A DNA stretch of 36,685 nucleotides from Paenibacillus sp. (GCA_023663345.1 JAMPHR010000004.1:299729-336413); one strand, 5' to 3'; counted from the first letter of the stretch, positions 6,365-15,780 are shown. Numbers and translations: made by a program. Notes: generated by a model not told the origin, from the letters alone.

Positions 6365-7654
6365 TCAGTGTTTGCTGGTCATGATCTCAAGGATCAGGCG
6401 GTCGGTTTCGTTCATGCCGTCGCGACCGATGTGGGTGAGGTTATGGATGGTGCGGTCCACGTCATCATCGATGATGCCCTCTACCGAAGTCACGCTCTGA
6501 CCCTCCATTGCCATCATGGCCGAGATGATGGCAGTGGAAACACCGCTCGACAGTTTCATGGCACAGCTGGGTTTAGCGCCGTCACAGATCATGCCGGTGA
6601 GATTGGCCACCATATTCTTGGCTGTGGCGGCAATCTGGTCGAAATCACCGCCCATCAGGTAGCATATACCGCAGGCCGAGCCGGTGGTAGCGACCACGCA
6701 TCCACACAGGGCTGAGAGCCTACCGAGGCTCTGCTTGATATATATTGCAGTGAGGTGACTCAGGGCGAGGGCGCGGATTGTCTGCTCCTCGGTGGCCGAG
6801 ATCTCCTCGGCATACACTACCACAGGCATTGTGGCGGCTATGCCCTGGTTGCCGCTGCCGCTGTTGCTCATCACGGGGATGGGAGCGCCGGCCATGCGGG
6901 CGTCACATGCGGCAGTGGTGTAGCTGAGTATGCGGGAGAAGGGGCTGTCGCCCATTATGGTGCGCTGGCGGTCGCAATGCAATGTGCGGCCCACCGAGTG
7001 ACCATAGTTGCGGGTGAGCGACTGCTCGGCTATGGCTTTATTGAGTTTCTTTGCTTCGAGGATGAAACGGAGTTCATCAATAGGAGTTGTGGTGGCAAAC
7101 TCGTACACTGTGCGCATATCCAGCTCCTCGTCCTTAGATTCCTCGGCGGCTGTAGCCGTGGAGGACTTTCCGAGCAATTCCTCGCCGTTGCGCGAGATGT
7201 GTACGAAATTGGTATGTCCACCCGATATCACGGCGGTGGCCGAATTGCCATCCTTGTCGGTAGCCTCTACCTCGACATACAGCTTCTCGGTGATACCTTT
7301 CTTAAGGTTGATCGATATGCGGCGCTCGTCGATATATTTCTTTCCGGCTTCCACCGCTTCGGGGGTAACGTCGCGGAGCACTTCAAGGTTGTATTCCGAG
7401 CGTCCGATGGTCACACCGAGGGCTATGGCGATAGGAAGGCCTATCATGCCTGTGCCTGGGATACCCACGCCCATTGCATTCTTCAGAATGTTGGCACTCA
7501 GGTGAATGTTGACCTTTTCAGGCACTGAGCCGAGCACTTCGGCACACTTTGCCGCACACAGGGCCACTGCCACGGGTTCGGTACAGCCCATGGCCGGAAC
7601 CACCTCGCGGTTCATCAGGGCGATGATTGACTGGCGTTTCTTTTCAGGAAGCAT
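6365..7654 (-). CDS. cyuA: L-cysteine desulfidase family protein (CyuA/YhaM, UPF0597)
   Basis: The product has 429 residues, normal for the family. It starts with VVPAMGCTEPVAVALCAAKC, where Cys24 in GCTEP matches the conserved Cys of the serine-dehydratase-alpha fold. A C-terminal LCGCVVATTGSACGICYLMGG and GMICDGAKPSCAMK supply Cys that would ligate a [4Fe-4S] cluster. NSGSGNQGIAATMPVVVYAEE is another family signature. By homology it breaks L-cysteine down to pyruvate, ammonia and sulfide in the cytoplasm, relevant to gut H2S output. No cysteine importer (CyuP) is beside it. It is alone in its transcription unit, with a TATCTTTG box upstream. Specificity for cysteine rather than serine or another amino acid is inferred. 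Confidence 0.88.
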   Translation of the reverse strand: MLPEKKRQSIIALMNREVVPAMGCTEPVAVALCAAKCAEVLGSVPEKVNIHLSANILKNAMGVGIPGTGMIGLPIAIALGVTIGRSEYNLEVLRDVTPEAVEAGKKYIDERRISINLKKGITEKLYVEVEATDKDGNSATAVISGGHTNFVHISRNGEELLGKSSTATAAEESKDEELDMRTVYEFATTTPIDELRFILEAKKLNKAIAEQSLTRNYGHSVGRTLHCDRQRTIMGDSPFSRILSYTTAACDARMAGAPIPVMSNSGSGNQGIAATMPVVVYAEEISATEEQTIRALALSHLTAIYIKQSLGRLSALCGCVVATTGSACGICYLMGGDFDQIAATAKNMVANLTGMICDGAKPSCAMKLSSGVSTAIISAMMAMEGQSVTSVEGIIDDDVDRTIHNLTHIGRDGMNETDRLILEIMTSKH

Positions 7655-7703
7655 GATTTTAAGGTTTTTACAGCTTAATGGAGTGTTTTGATAATATGTA
7701 GGG

Positions 7704-7711
7704 CAAAGATA
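7704..7711 (-). promoter_or_regulatory. -7 box for the desulfidase gene
   Basis: TATCTTTG on the minus strand matches TAnnTTTG and ends 49 nt before the ATG at 7654. No strong -33 TTTG is seen. Confidence 0.5.
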
Positions 7712-7787
7712 CGTTATTTATTCTGAATATCGTATTGAATGGCTCAATAAATTATGCTTATAGTTTTTCAGATAAGCATTGATTCAT

Positions 7788-7795
7788 TACCTTTG
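7788..7795 (+). promoter_or_regulatory. -7 box for the lipoprotein/PagL-like pair
   Basis: TACCTTTG ends 46 nt before the lipoprotein start. A TTTTT run at 7764-7768, 19 nt upstream, may serve as the -33 element. Confidence 0.6.
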
Positions 7796-7841
7796 TGATA
7801 TCTTTAACCGAAAACAACATACATACATATAAACACAGCAG

Positions 7842-8771
7842 ATGCTTATACGATCAATATTGCTATCTATCCTTGTCATGACGCTGTACTCATGCAATTC
7901 CGATATTTTCGTGGACGATTTCACCCCCGATGTCACCGATCTGGTGCTTGGCGGGGAGGATGATTCGCGGGTTATACGATTCCATTCCGACGACTGGAAT
8001 AATCTTACTCTGGCCTGTGGTGATGCGGGGACCGGCGCTGTCATGACAGTGACACCAGTAGGTGGCGAACCGTTCATAGGCAAGACTCTTATAGGCGACG
8101 GCTCGATAGTGCTGAAAGGTGAACTTATCGACATGTCGGTCACGCGCCGTGGAGCAGCCGTGACAGTGCATGTCAATTATGCCGTGGGGCGTGGTGATAT
8201 CCACATGATGCTTGTCGCTTCCAATGATGACACTAATGTGTCGCAGGACATAGACATGACCGTAAGTCGCATCAACGGCCTGGAGATAGAAAGCGTTGAT
8301 TATACGTTGTACTCGTGGGGATCCACAATGCACAAGGATGCTTATGAGCTCGCTGAGTTTTCGCTCCCGTCAAGTAAACCGTCGCAATCGTGGCAACCGG
8401 TATTGCCCGGCGGCTTGCTCACGTTCTATAAGATGTCGGTGTTCAGTGACGGGGAGGAGTATCTGTCGGCCCTTATCGGACAGAAAGTTCCGGTTCCTAC
8501 CAAGACCCGATTGGATTGGAGCGACTGGGAGTTGAGGGGCGATTCCGTCAAGATCATGCGCGATCTCAGCTATACTCATCTTCAGCACTATCCACCTATT
8601 CCACCGGTGGAGGTGCAACCGGGATCGACGGTGACATTGTGGAATGTGACCGAGGATATTATATTTGATTTCGAAATTAAGGTAAGAAACAGATTTACAG
8701 GCGTGACCCGCATCGTACCGATGAAACTTTCCATGGATCAGACTGAGGAATACGCATACACAACAAAATGA
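7842..8771 (+). CDS. Uncharacterised lipoprotein paired with PagL-like protein
   Basis: The product has 309 residues. MLIRSILLSILVMTLYSC is a lipoprotein signal with lipobox LYSC, and the mature protein begins CNSDIFVDDFTPDVTDLVLGG. Behind the anchor the sequence is beta-rich with alternating hydrophobic residues, suggesting Ig-like or jelly-roll domains (about 30-130 and 200-305). I recognise no named domain and no catalytic motif. The stop overlaps the next gene's start (ATGA at 8768-8771), so the two are translationally coupled and probably act together at the outer membrane. Function unknown. Confidence 0.8.
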   Translation: MLIRSILLSILVMTLYSCNSDIFVDDFTPDVTDLVLGGEDDSRVIRFHSDDWNNLTLACGDAGTGAVMTVTPVGGEPFIGKTLIGDGSIVLKGELIDMSVTRRGAAVTVHVNYAVGRGDIHMMLVASNDDTNVSQDIDMTVSRINGLEIESVDYTLYSWGSTMHKDAYELAEFSLPSSKPSQSWQPVLPGGLLTFYKMSVFSDGEEYLSALIGQKVPVPTKTRLDWSDWELRGDSVKIMRDLSYTHLQHYPPIPPVEVQPGSTVTLWNVTEDIIFDFEIKVRNRFTGVTRIVPMKLSMDQTEEYAYTTK

Positions 8772-9991
8772 AACGTTTATTCTACACTATATTCGCATCG
8801 GCATTGTCGCTGATCATCCCCTTGACCTCTGTGGCAACGGAACAGGCCGACACGCTAAAAAGTCGCGGAGTGGTCGACCCCACACTCAGCGTGGGTGTCA
8901 GAGCCTTGAAGATACTTCCTACCAATGTGTTCCTGCGCGGGTCCAATGAGAAAGGCGAGCGGTTGAACTCATCGTTTGCTCCTGTGGTTGAATTCACCGT
9001 GAGAAATGCTCCCGGTTCCCGTTATGGCCGGTGGTATCCCACTGCCTATCAGGGTATAGGAGCCGGTGTTCAGTTCTCACAGCCCGGTGGCATACTCGGC
9101 ACGCCGGCGTTGCTCTATGCGTTGCAGGGCGCACGCCTTGCGTCACTGTCACCCAGGCTGTCGCTTGATTACGAGTGGAATTTCGGTGCGGCAATGGGCT
9201 GGAAGAAACTCGACCCCGAGGATCCTGATTACATAAGGGTCTACGACGGCATCGGTTCGTCGGTTACAGCCTACATTAATCTTGGCTTGTATCTGCGTTA
9301 CAGGCTCAACTCCAATCTCAGCCTGTTTGGAGCGGTCGAGGTGACCCACTATTCCAATGGTAATACCGAGGATCCCAACCCCGGCCTCAACATGCTCGGC
9401 GCCCGCATAGGCATGAGTTATACGCTCGGTACCCCCGCCGGAACACGTCGTGCCGACTGGAGCGATTTCGAGCCTGGAATGGTCTATGACGTGTCGGCCT
9501 ACGGGGCATGGCGTAAATGGGGATACTATCCCTACCTGAATTCCGAATATGAGGAGGAGGCCAATGAGCAGTGCCTGATTCCCGGCAAGTTTGCCGTGGT
9601 AGGGTTCAGCATCAACCCCATGTACAGGTTCAATCCCATCGTGTCGGCAGGATTGTCGCTTGACGGGCAGTATGACGAGGGCGCCAACCTTTCGTCCTAT
9701 TACGTGGAGTCGACACCCACGGACGATCCACGTTTTTACCGCCCATCGTTCAGCGACCGCATCATGCTGGGCGTGTCGGCCAGGGTCGAGGCACGCATGT
9801 CGCTGTTTGCGATCAACATAGGTCTCGGTCACAGCGTGTTGGCTCCCGGCGGACCTGACCAGCGTGGATGGTACAACACATTCTCGCTCAAGACATTTGT
9901 TACTGACCGTGTGTTCCTGCTCACGGGATACAAACTGTTGCGTTTCCAGTATCCCGGCAATCTGATGCTCGGTCTTGGTTACCGTTTCTAA
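8768..9991 (+). CDS. PagL-like acyloxyacyl hydrolase family outer-membrane protein
   Basis: The product has 407 residues with a signal peptide (MKRLFYTIFASALSLIIPLTSVA). The centre contains TAYQGIGAGVQF, then GLYLRYRLNSNLSLFGAVEVTHYSNGNT with His194 and Ser196, and PNPGLNMLGARIGMSY. The HYSNGNT...PNxGLN block is the Bacteroidetes version of the PagL (lipid A 3-O-deacylase) motif, where His and Ser belong to the active site. I cannot confirm the third residue: the expected acidic position appears to be Asn. The protein is longer than classical PagL (about 150 residues), with a second half of further beta strands ending in aromatic YRF as in outer-membrane barrels. It is coupled to the upstream lipoprotein. 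Activity on lipid A is possible but not shown. Confidence 0.7.
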   Translation: MKRLFYTIFASALSLIIPLTSVATEQADTLKSRGVVDPTLSVGVRALKILPTNVFLRGSNEKGERLNSSFAPVVEFTVRNAPGSRYGRWYPTAYQGIGAGVQFSQPGGILGTPALLYALQGARLASLSPRLSLDYEWNFGAAMGWKKLDPEDPDYIRVYDGIGSSVTAYINLGLYLRYRLNSNLSLFGAVEVTHYSNGNTEDPNPGLNMLGARIGMSYTLGTPAGTRRADWSDFEPGMVYDVSAYGAWRKWGYYPYLNSEYEEEANEQCLIPGKFAVVGFSINPMYRFNPIVSAGLSLDGQYDEGANLSSYYVESTPTDDPRFYRPSFSDRIMLGVSARVEARMSLFAINIGLGHSVLAPGGPDQRGWYNTFSLKTFVTDRVFLLTGYKLLRFQYPGNLMLGLGYRF

Positions 9992-10008
9992 ACGATATAT
10001 AATTGATC

Positions 10009-10503
10009 ATGGATAAGCAAGTGGAGATACGTCATGCGTCGGTAGCTGATATCGACTCGGTGATGGCGATATACGATTATGCCCGTCAGCGCATGGCCGA
10101 GGGAGGCAATCCGTCGCAATGGATCGACGGTTATCCCTCGCGAGAGATCATAAGTGCTGACATAGATGCGGGAAACAGTTATGTTATTGAGTCGGACGGC
10201 GTGATTTCAGGAGTATTCACGTTCATTGTCGGTGATGATCCTTCGTATGCCGAAATTGATGGTGCGTGGCCAGACGATTATCCCTATGGAACCATACACC
10301 GCATCGCCGCCGCGCCGGGAGTAAGGGGGGTGGCCGATACATGTCTTGATTACTGCCTGACAAGAGGGGTGAATATCCGTATCGACACACATTCCGACAA
10401 TCTTCCCATGCTTGGCTGGATAGAAAAACGCGGATTCCTCTATTGCGGAATCATACGTGTGGCCAACGGCACTCCCCGCCGGGCATTTCAACTGAGCCTA
10501 TAA
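10009..10503 (+). CDS. GNAT family N-acetyltransferase
   Basis: The product has 164 residues from ATG 10009; a TTG at 10003 would add two residues. The N-terminus (EIRHASVADIDSVMAIYDYARQRM) is the GNAT opening strand and helix. YGTIHRIAAAPGVRGVADTCLDYC carries the acetyl-CoA loop in reduced form, and IRIDTHSDNLPMLGWIEKRGFLYCGII is the usual C-terminal strand with NxxM and the GF motif. This subfamily, common in Bacteroidales and Firmicutes, has no known substrate. It starts 17 nt after the PagL-like gene and may be the last gene of that transcription unit. Confidence 0.88.
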   Translation: MDKQVEIRHASVADIDSVMAIYDYARQRMAEGGNPSQWIDGYPSREIISADIDAGNSYVIESDGVISGVFTFIVGDDPSYAEIDGAWPDDYPYGTIHRIAAAPGVRGVADTCLDYCLTRGVNIRIDTHSDNLPMLGWIEKRGFLYCGIIRVANGTPRRAFQLSL

Positions 10504-10524
10504 GGTTTACTCAAAGGAAAATTC

Positions 10525-11316
10525 TTACCGTGATGAGGGATTGATGTATTGCCCCTTGTTGCGGGTGGCTTTGGCGAAATCGATTGCGTGGGTGGGGCAT
10601 ATATGGTAGCATCCGAGACATCCTGCACAATCCTTGCCCCAGCATGGTTTGGCCTTGGAGCCTGCGCCCGACATGGTTATATTGCCGAGCGGACACCAGC
10701 GGGCACACTTCCCGCAAGCGATGCAAGATTCCGAGACGCTGAATTTGGCCGGATCCATGGCATTGCGTACAAACCACGGATATATAACCCTGGTCTTTAT
10801 CCATGCAAAGCTCCCGCGCACTATGTCGGTAAGATAATTTCCGGTCCTGTCCGATTCCTGAATCTTGCGGGCTATCTCAGCCACGCGTCCGGGATAGGCA
10901 TTGAGCTTTTCTGTCTCCACCGCATCTGAGTCGACATCAAAGCCCTTCATGGCCACATAGTTGTTGGGCATCTGTACCGACATCACGCTTCCGGGTGTCC
11001 ATCCGCGCGACTTCACGGCCTTATGCCACATGCGGTCGGCGAGTCCACAGTCGTCACCACATGTCACAACGGCATGATGAGGTGTTGACGGATCGATTCC
11101 GTCGAGGTCGACCGAACGTATCACGTCGAGCAGATAAGGGGGAACGCCCCATGAATATATAGGGAATACCCACACGAGATGAGGGTCGGCTGAGGTGATT
11201 TCCACATTTCCGCCCCGCATTGACGGCTGTATCGGTCGGGCTGTCTCACCGAGAATTCCGGCGAGCATCTGCGCCACAGCCTTGCTGTTGCCTGTGCCCG
11301 AGAAGTAGAGAATCAT
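10525..11316 (-). CDS. EFR1-type flavodoxin/ferredoxin fusion protein
   Basis: The product has 263 residues. The N-terminal half is a flavodoxin-like domain beginning MILYFSGTGNSKAVA, where SGTGNS forms the FMN phosphate loop. The C-terminal part (about 190-240) holds two ferredoxin clusters: CIACGKCARWCP and CAGCLGCYHICP, for two [4Fe-4S] centres. This is the EFR1 (EFR1 family ferrodoxin) architecture, a cytoplasmic electron carrier of unknown partner in anaerobes. It is the last gene of the topA-RluA-Smr operon, starting 4 nt after the Smr gene, though its function seems unrelated to nucleic acids. Confidence 0.9.
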   Translation of the reverse strand: MILYFSGTGNSKAVAQMLAGILGETARPIQPSMRGGNVEITSADPHLVWVFPIYSWGVPPYLLDVIRSVDLDGIDPSTPHHAVVTCGDDCGLADRMWHKAVKSRGWTPGSVMSVQMPNNYVAMKGFDVDSDAVETEKLNAYPGRVAEIARKIQESDRTGNYLTDIVRGSFAWIKTRVIYPWFVRNAMDPAKFSVSESCIACGKCARWCPLGNITMSGAGSKAKPCWGKDCAGCLGCYHICPTHAIDFAKATRNKGQYINPSSR

Positions 11317-11320
11317 CGGT

Positions 11321-12412
11321 TCAGATAGTTACCTGTGTGGCTCCGAAGCCATATTCGCGGAACGATGCGTCCTGCACCTGATGTCCCTTGTAGCGGTGGT
11401 TAAGCTCTTTCATCAGAGCATTGCGGAGCACTCCCTCCCCCTTGCCGTGGATGAATACTATCTTAAGCCCTTTGTTCTTGAGATTGGCGTCCATCACCTT
11501 GCGGAACTCATCGATCTGCAGGTTGAGCATATCGGCCGGAGAGAGTCCGGCTGTGGAGTCGATCAGTTCCGAGATGTGGAGATCCACCTCGAGAAGTCCC
11601 GGTTTGCGTGTCTGACGGTGCTTCTGCACAGGTTGACGGCGCGGGCGGTCCACACTCTTCTTGGCCTTGATCCCCTCCTCGATGCGGCTTGAATCGAGCA
11701 CCATGCGGCGCATGGGCATGTCGTCCTTTACCAATTCGAGTGCTATCACCTCCTTGTCGAAATAAGGGTTGGAGCGGAAGCAATGGAGTTTGAAGAATTT
11801 AGTGGTGTCGAGGCGGGTTTCGACCGAGACTGGAGTCTTGATGGAGAACTCCTTGCTCTCCTTGAACGCGATGCACTGCACGGCCACGCGGTCCATTGCC
11901 GGGAGATCGGTGCCGACTATATCCTCGATATACAGCTGGATATTGGGCTCCACCATGCCGGCGTAGCGCAGGGTCCAGTCACGTGCCTCGTCGGCACGGG
12001 TCATGTAGGTGAAATAGAGGTAATAATTGGAGTCGTTGACCAGATAGGTGGCAAAGGTGGTGTCGTTGAGGCGTTTCAGATTTTCGGGCTCAAAAGCGAG
12101 CACCACATTGAGCTTGTCGCCACCGGGTGTCTCCTCGATCTCCACGGGAGCGGGAGCCTCCTCCTTGGCCGTGGCCTTGGGGGCAGGGGCCGGAGTGGAA
12201 ACTGCCGGAGCTGTGTTGGCCGGAGCCTTGAATTCGTTTACTTGTTTCACCTTGGACATGTCGGGGGCTGCCGCCACTACCACACATTCCCTGAGCAGAG
12301 TGGGGGTCTCGAATCCGTCCTCGTCTACATAAGCTATGTTGCCCTCGATGCGGCGTATCACTCCGCCTCCGGTACTGTTGAGAAATCTTACGGTATCGCC
12401 TATCTTTGCCAT
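11321..12412 (-). CDS. DUF2027 and Smr domain protein
   Basis: The product has 363 residues. The N-terminus (MAKIGDTVRFLNSTGGGVIRRIEG) is an SH3/KOW-like barrel as in DUF2027. An Ala/Pro-rich linker (about 65-95) follows, then a beta-rich middle domain (about 100-235) containing LNVVLAFEPENLKRLNDTTF, typical of the Bacteroidetes DUF2027 family. The C-terminus (about 275-363) is a Smr domain with VDLHISEL and the IVFIHGKGEGVLRNAL (HGxGxG) motif of MutS2-type nicking endonucleases. Smr domains bind or cut branched DNA or, in some proteins, RNA and stalled ribosomes. MutS parts are absent. Its place beside a pseudouridine synthase and topA fits a role in nucleic-acid metabolism. Confidence 0.9.
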   Translation of the reverse strand: MAKIGDTVRFLNSTGGGVIRRIEGNIAYVDEDGFETPTLLRECVVVAAAPDMSKVKQVNEFKAPANTAPAVSTPAPAPKATAKEEAPAPVEIEETPGGDKLNVVLAFEPENLKRLNDTTFATYLVNDSNYYLYFTYMTRADEARDWTLRYAGMVEPNIQLYIEDIVGTDLPAMDRVAVQCIAFKESKEFSIKTPVSVETRLDTTKFFKLHCFRSNPYFDKEVIALELVKDDMPMRRMVLDSSRIEEGIKAKKSVDRPRRQPVQKHRQTRKPGLLEVDLHISELIDSTAGLSPADMLNLQIDEFRKVMDANLKNKGLKIVFIHGKGEGVLRNALMKELNHRYKGHQVQDASFREYGFGATQVTI

Positions 12413-12425
12413 ATCAACCTATGGT

Positions 12426-13379
12426 TTAATCCTCGTCTTCGTAATACTCCTTGCCACCCACCATCTTGGAGAATGAGATGGGCACGGGGGTGGAGAAATT
12501 CATGTCCTTGCGTGTGATGGGGTGGACAAATCTCAGAGTCTGGGCATGGAGCGCCATGCGGTGGATCGGTGATGATCCGGCTCCGTAACGGCGGTCGCCG
12601 GCGATGGGATGGCCCAGATCCTTCATGTGGACACGTATCTGGTTCTTACGGCCGGTGTCCAGCTCCACTTCCATCAGTGAATAGCCGTTGCGGCTCTTGA
12701 GGGTGCGGTAGCGGGTCACGGCGAGCTGTCCCTCCTTGGGATCGTCGGTGGAGTACACCTCGTAGCGGGAATTTTCGGCAAGATAGCTGCGCACTTCCCC
12801 CTCGGCGGGATCGGGACGGCCCTCGACCACGGCGAGATATTTGCGCGACAGCACCATGTTGTTCCAGTTGTGCTGCAGATTCTCCTTGGCCTCGATAGTC
12901 TTGGCAAACACCATCAGGCCCGAAGTGTCGCGGTCGAGACGGTGTACGATGAATATCTTGTTGCGCGGATCCTGCCATTTCAGGTAATCGCGCAGGATTG
13001 TGTAGGCTGTGCCTTCCGAAACCTTGTCGTTGCCCATCGAAAGCAGTCCGTAGCCCTTGTTGACCACGATGATGTCGTCGTCCTCATACACGATCTTCAA
13101 CCGGCGGTTGTAGAACACGCGGAATTCGCGCGAGAGGTTGACTTTCACCTCATCCCCCTTGTGTAGCTGAGTGTCGAATTGCTTCACGGGCACATTGTTG
13201 ACAGCCACCTGGTTGTGGGCCAGATAGCCCTTCAGGGCTGTGCGCTTGCGGTCGGGCATGGCACTGATGAGGAACTCGAGCAGAGGCATCGGCTCCTTCA
13301 CCTGGTATTTTTCTATCACATCGGGCTTGAAGGGACGCTTCTCGGCTCCGGGCTTGGTATTGAAAGTCTTTCGGGGCAT
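12426..13379 (-). CDS. RluA family pseudouridine synthase
   Basis: The product has 317 residues. Residues about 35-85 form an S4 RNA-binding domain (LLEFLISAMPDRKRTALKGYLAHNQVAVNN). The catalytic domain follows with DDDIIVVNKGYGLLSM and the signature HRLDRDTSG at 146-154, in which Asp149 is the nucleophile. Later motifs include GRKNQIRVHMKDLGHPIAGDRRYG. The enzyme isomerises uridine to pseudouridine in rRNA or tRNA in the cytoplasm; which site is not predictable from sequence. It lies 6 nt downstream of topA and 13 nt upstream of the Smr gene, so it is in the same operon. Confidence 0.92.
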   Translation of the reverse strand: MPRKTFNTKPGAEKRPFKPDVIEKYQVKEPMPLLEFLISAMPDRKRTALKGYLAHNQVAVNNVPVKQFDTQLHKGDEVKVNLSREFRVFYNRRLKIVYEDDDIIVVNKGYGLLSMGNDKVSEGTAYTILRDYLKWQDPRNKIFIVHRLDRDTSGLMVFAKTIEAKENLQHNWNNMVLSRKYLAVVEGRPDPAEGEVRSYLAENSRYEVYSTDDPKEGQLAVTRYRTLKSRNGYSLMEVELDTGRKNQIRVHMKDLGHPIAGDRRYGAGSSPIHRMALHAQTLRFVHPITRKDMNFSTPVPISFSKMVGGKEYYEDED

Positions 13380-13385
13380 ATTGGG

Positions 13386-15725
13386 TTATTTTTTGCGCGA
13401 TGACGATGCGCGTCGGGTCGTGGTCTTCTTGGGGGCGGCCTCCTGTTGCTCGATCAGGGCCTTGACCTCATCGTAGGTAAGCGCCGCAGGGTCGGTCACG
13501 GTCTTGGGTATCTTGTAATTGGCCTTGTTGTAGGATATGTACACGCCATATCGGCCGTTGAGTATCTGCAGGTCGGGATCCTCATCGAAAGTCTTGACGG
13601 TCTTGTTGCTGTCGGCTGTGCGCTTTGCCTGTATCAGCTCGATGGCTTCTTCGAGAGTAATTGTGGTGGGCGAGAGATCCTTGGGGATCGACACGAACTT
13701 GCCGTCGTGGCGCAGGTAGGGGCCGAAGCGTCCCACGGCTGCTGTCACAGTCTTGTCCTCGAATGTGCCTACCTCGCGTGGCAGGTCGAAGAGCTTCAGG
13801 GCCTCCTCGAGGGTGATATCCATAATGCTCTGATCCTTGCGGAGCGATGCGAAGCGCGGTTTGGCCTCGCTTTCGGTGGAGCCGATCTGGGCTATGGGGC
13901 CGAAACGGCCTATCTTGACCGATACAGGCTCGCCGGTGGCAGGATCGGTGCCGAGTATACGCTCGCCCACCTTGTGCTCGGTGCGCTGTTCGTTGGCTTT
14001 CTCCACATTGGGGTGGAACATGCGGTAGAAATCGGCTATCTCCTGATTCCAGTTGCTGTCCCCCTCGGCTATGCGGTCGAACTTCTCCTCCATGTCGGCG
14101 GTGAAGTCGTAGTCGAGAATGTCGGGGAAGTGTCCGGTGAGGAATTCGTTGACTATGATACCGGTGTCGGTGGGGATAAGTTTTCCCTTCTCGGCTCCGG
14201 CGTTCTCGCTCTTGATCCTGTCGGAAATCTTATGTTTACTGTCGAGGGTGAGCACGGTGTAGTCGCGTTTCACACCCGGCTTCTCTCCCTTGACAATGTA
14301 TTCGCGGTTCTGGATGGTCGAGATTGTGGGGGCGTAGGTCGACGGGCGTCCGATGCCCAGCTCCTCCATTTTCTTCACGAGCGAAGCCTCGGTGTAACGC
14401 GGGGGTGCGAGGGTGAAGCGCTGGGTGGCGGTGATGTCATCGAGTCCCAGGGTGTCGCCGGTGGTCATGCGGGGGAGGGTGGTATCGCTGTCGGTGGGCT
14501 CGTTCTCGTCGTCGCTTCCCTCCATATAGATGCGGAGGAAACCGTCAAACTTGATCACCTCGCCCGAAGCGGTGAAGTGCTCGTCGCGGCCGCTGACGTT
14601 GATCTCGGCGGTCGTCTTCTCGAGCTGGGCGTCGGCCATCTGCGACGCGATGGTGCGGAGGCGTATGAGTCGGTACAGCTTCTTTTCCTGAGCGGTCCCG
14701 TCGATGGTCTCCTTGTCCATGTAGGTGGGGCGTATGGCCTCGTGAGCCTCCTGCGCACCCTTGCTCGAGGTGTGATATTTGCGTATCTTGATGTATTCTT
14801 CGCCCATCTCCTCCTTGATCAGAGCCGAGATGGATGATACGGCCAGCGATGAGAGGTTGAGTGAGTCGGTACGCATATAGGTGATGTGTCCGGCTTCGTA
14901 GAGCTTCTGGGCTATCATCATTGTCTGCGACACCGAGAATCCGAGCTTACGGCCGGCCTCCTGCTGGAGAGTGGAGGTAGTGAACGGGGGCGCGGGTGAT
15001 TTCTTGAGCGGTTTCACCACGATGTCGCCCACGGTGAACGATGCCTTGGAGCAGGCCTCAAGGAAGCTGCGGGCCGATGCCTCGTCGGGGAGACGCTTGG
15101 ACAGCTCGGCGTTGAGTGTCACATTGCCGGGGAGAATGAACCGTCCGGTTACACGGAAATAGGGCTCGGAGGTGAAGGCGTTGATCTCGTTCTCGCGGTC
15201 GACGATGAGGCGCACGGCCACCGACTGCACACGTCCGGCCGAGAGGGCGGGGCGTATCTTCTTCCACAGCACGGGCGACAGCTCGAAGCCTACGAGGCGG
15301 TCGAGCACTCGGCGGGCCTGCTGGGCATCCACAAGATTTATGTCGATCGAGCGCGGGTGCTCGATGGCATTGAGGATGGCGTTTTTGGTGATTTCGTGGA
15401 ACACGATGCGGCGGGTGTTCTCAGGCTTCAGCCCGAGCACTTCGTAGAGATGCCATGCAATGGCCTCACCCTCGCGGTCCTCATCGGATGCGAGCCACAC
15501 GGTGTCGGCACTCTTGGCGGCTTTCTTAAGCTCGGCTACGAGTGTCTTCTTATCGGCGGGAATCTCATATTCCGGCTCAAAGTCAGAATCGACGCGGATG
15601 CTGATATCCTTCTTGCGCAGGTCACGGATGTGGCCGAAGCTCGACATCACTTTGTAATCCTTTCCCAAAAACTTTTCTATCGTCTTGGCCTTGGCCGGAG
15701 ACTCGACTATCACGAGATTCTTCAT
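13386..15725 (-). CDS. topA: DNA topoisomerase I (type IA)
   Basis: The product has 779 residues. The N-terminal Toprim domain begins MKNLVIVESPAKAKTIEKFLG (Glu8 catalytic) and includes SDEDREGEAIAWHL (DEDREGE at 81-87) for Mg2+ binding. The strand-cutting tyrosine lies in GHITYMRTDSLNLS near residue 285. EELGIGRPSTYAPTI is the typical domain IV motif. In place of zinc ribbons the C-terminus has topoisomerase C-terminal repeats (VSVKIGRFGPIAQIG, AAVGRFGPYLRHDGKFVSIP, DLQILNGRYGVYISYN) and a basic KKTTTRRASSSRKK tail for DNA contact. It relaxes negative supercoils. It heads a four-gene operon running left, with a TAACTTTG box 55 nt upstream. Confidence 0.97.
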   Translation of the reverse strand: MKNLVIVESPAKAKTIEKFLGKDYKVMSSFGHIRDLRKKDISIRVDSDFEPEYEIPADKKTLVAELKKAAKSADTVWLASDEDREGEAIAWHLYEVLGLKPENTRRIVFHEITKNAILNAIEHPRSIDINLVDAQQARRVLDRLVGFELSPVLWKKIRPALSAGRVQSVAVRLIVDRENEINAFTSEPYFRVTGRFILPGNVTLNAELSKRLPDEASARSFLEACSKASFTVGDIVVKPLKKSPAPPFTTSTLQQEAGRKLGFSVSQTMMIAQKLYEAGHITYMRTDSLNLSSLAVSSISALIKEEMGEEYIKIRKYHTSSKGAQEAHEAIRPTYMDKETIDGTAQEKKLYRLIRLRTIASQMADAQLEKTTAEINVSGRDEHFTASGEVIKFDGFLRIYMEGSDDENEPTDSDTTLPRMTTGDTLGLDDITATQRFTLAPPRYTEASLVKKMEELGIGRPSTYAPTISTIQNREYIVKGEKPGVKRDYTVLTLDSKHKISDRIKSENAGAEKGKLIPTDTGIIVNEFLTGHFPDILDYDFTADMEEKFDRIAEGDSNWNQEIADFYRMFHPNVEKANEQRTEHKVGERILGTDPATGEPVSVKIGRFGPIAQIGSTESEAKPRFASLRKDQSIMDITLEEALKLFDLPREVGTFEDKTVTAAVGRFGPYLRHDGKFVSIPKDLSPTTITLEEAIELIQAKRTADSNKTVKTFDEDPDLQILNGRYGVYISYNKANYKIPKTVTDPAALTYDEVKALIEQQEAAPKKTTTRRASSSRKK

Positions 15726-15780
15726 AATACAGATATGATGTGCATCCTCGGGGCGGGGTGCTCCTCGGATTTTCAGTCGG

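Noticed and set aside
13446-14837. Long open frame on the plus strand opposite topA (463 codons)
   Set aside because: It is the antisense reading of GC-rich topA codons; topA carries full family motifs, and the opposite frame has no recognisable domain.
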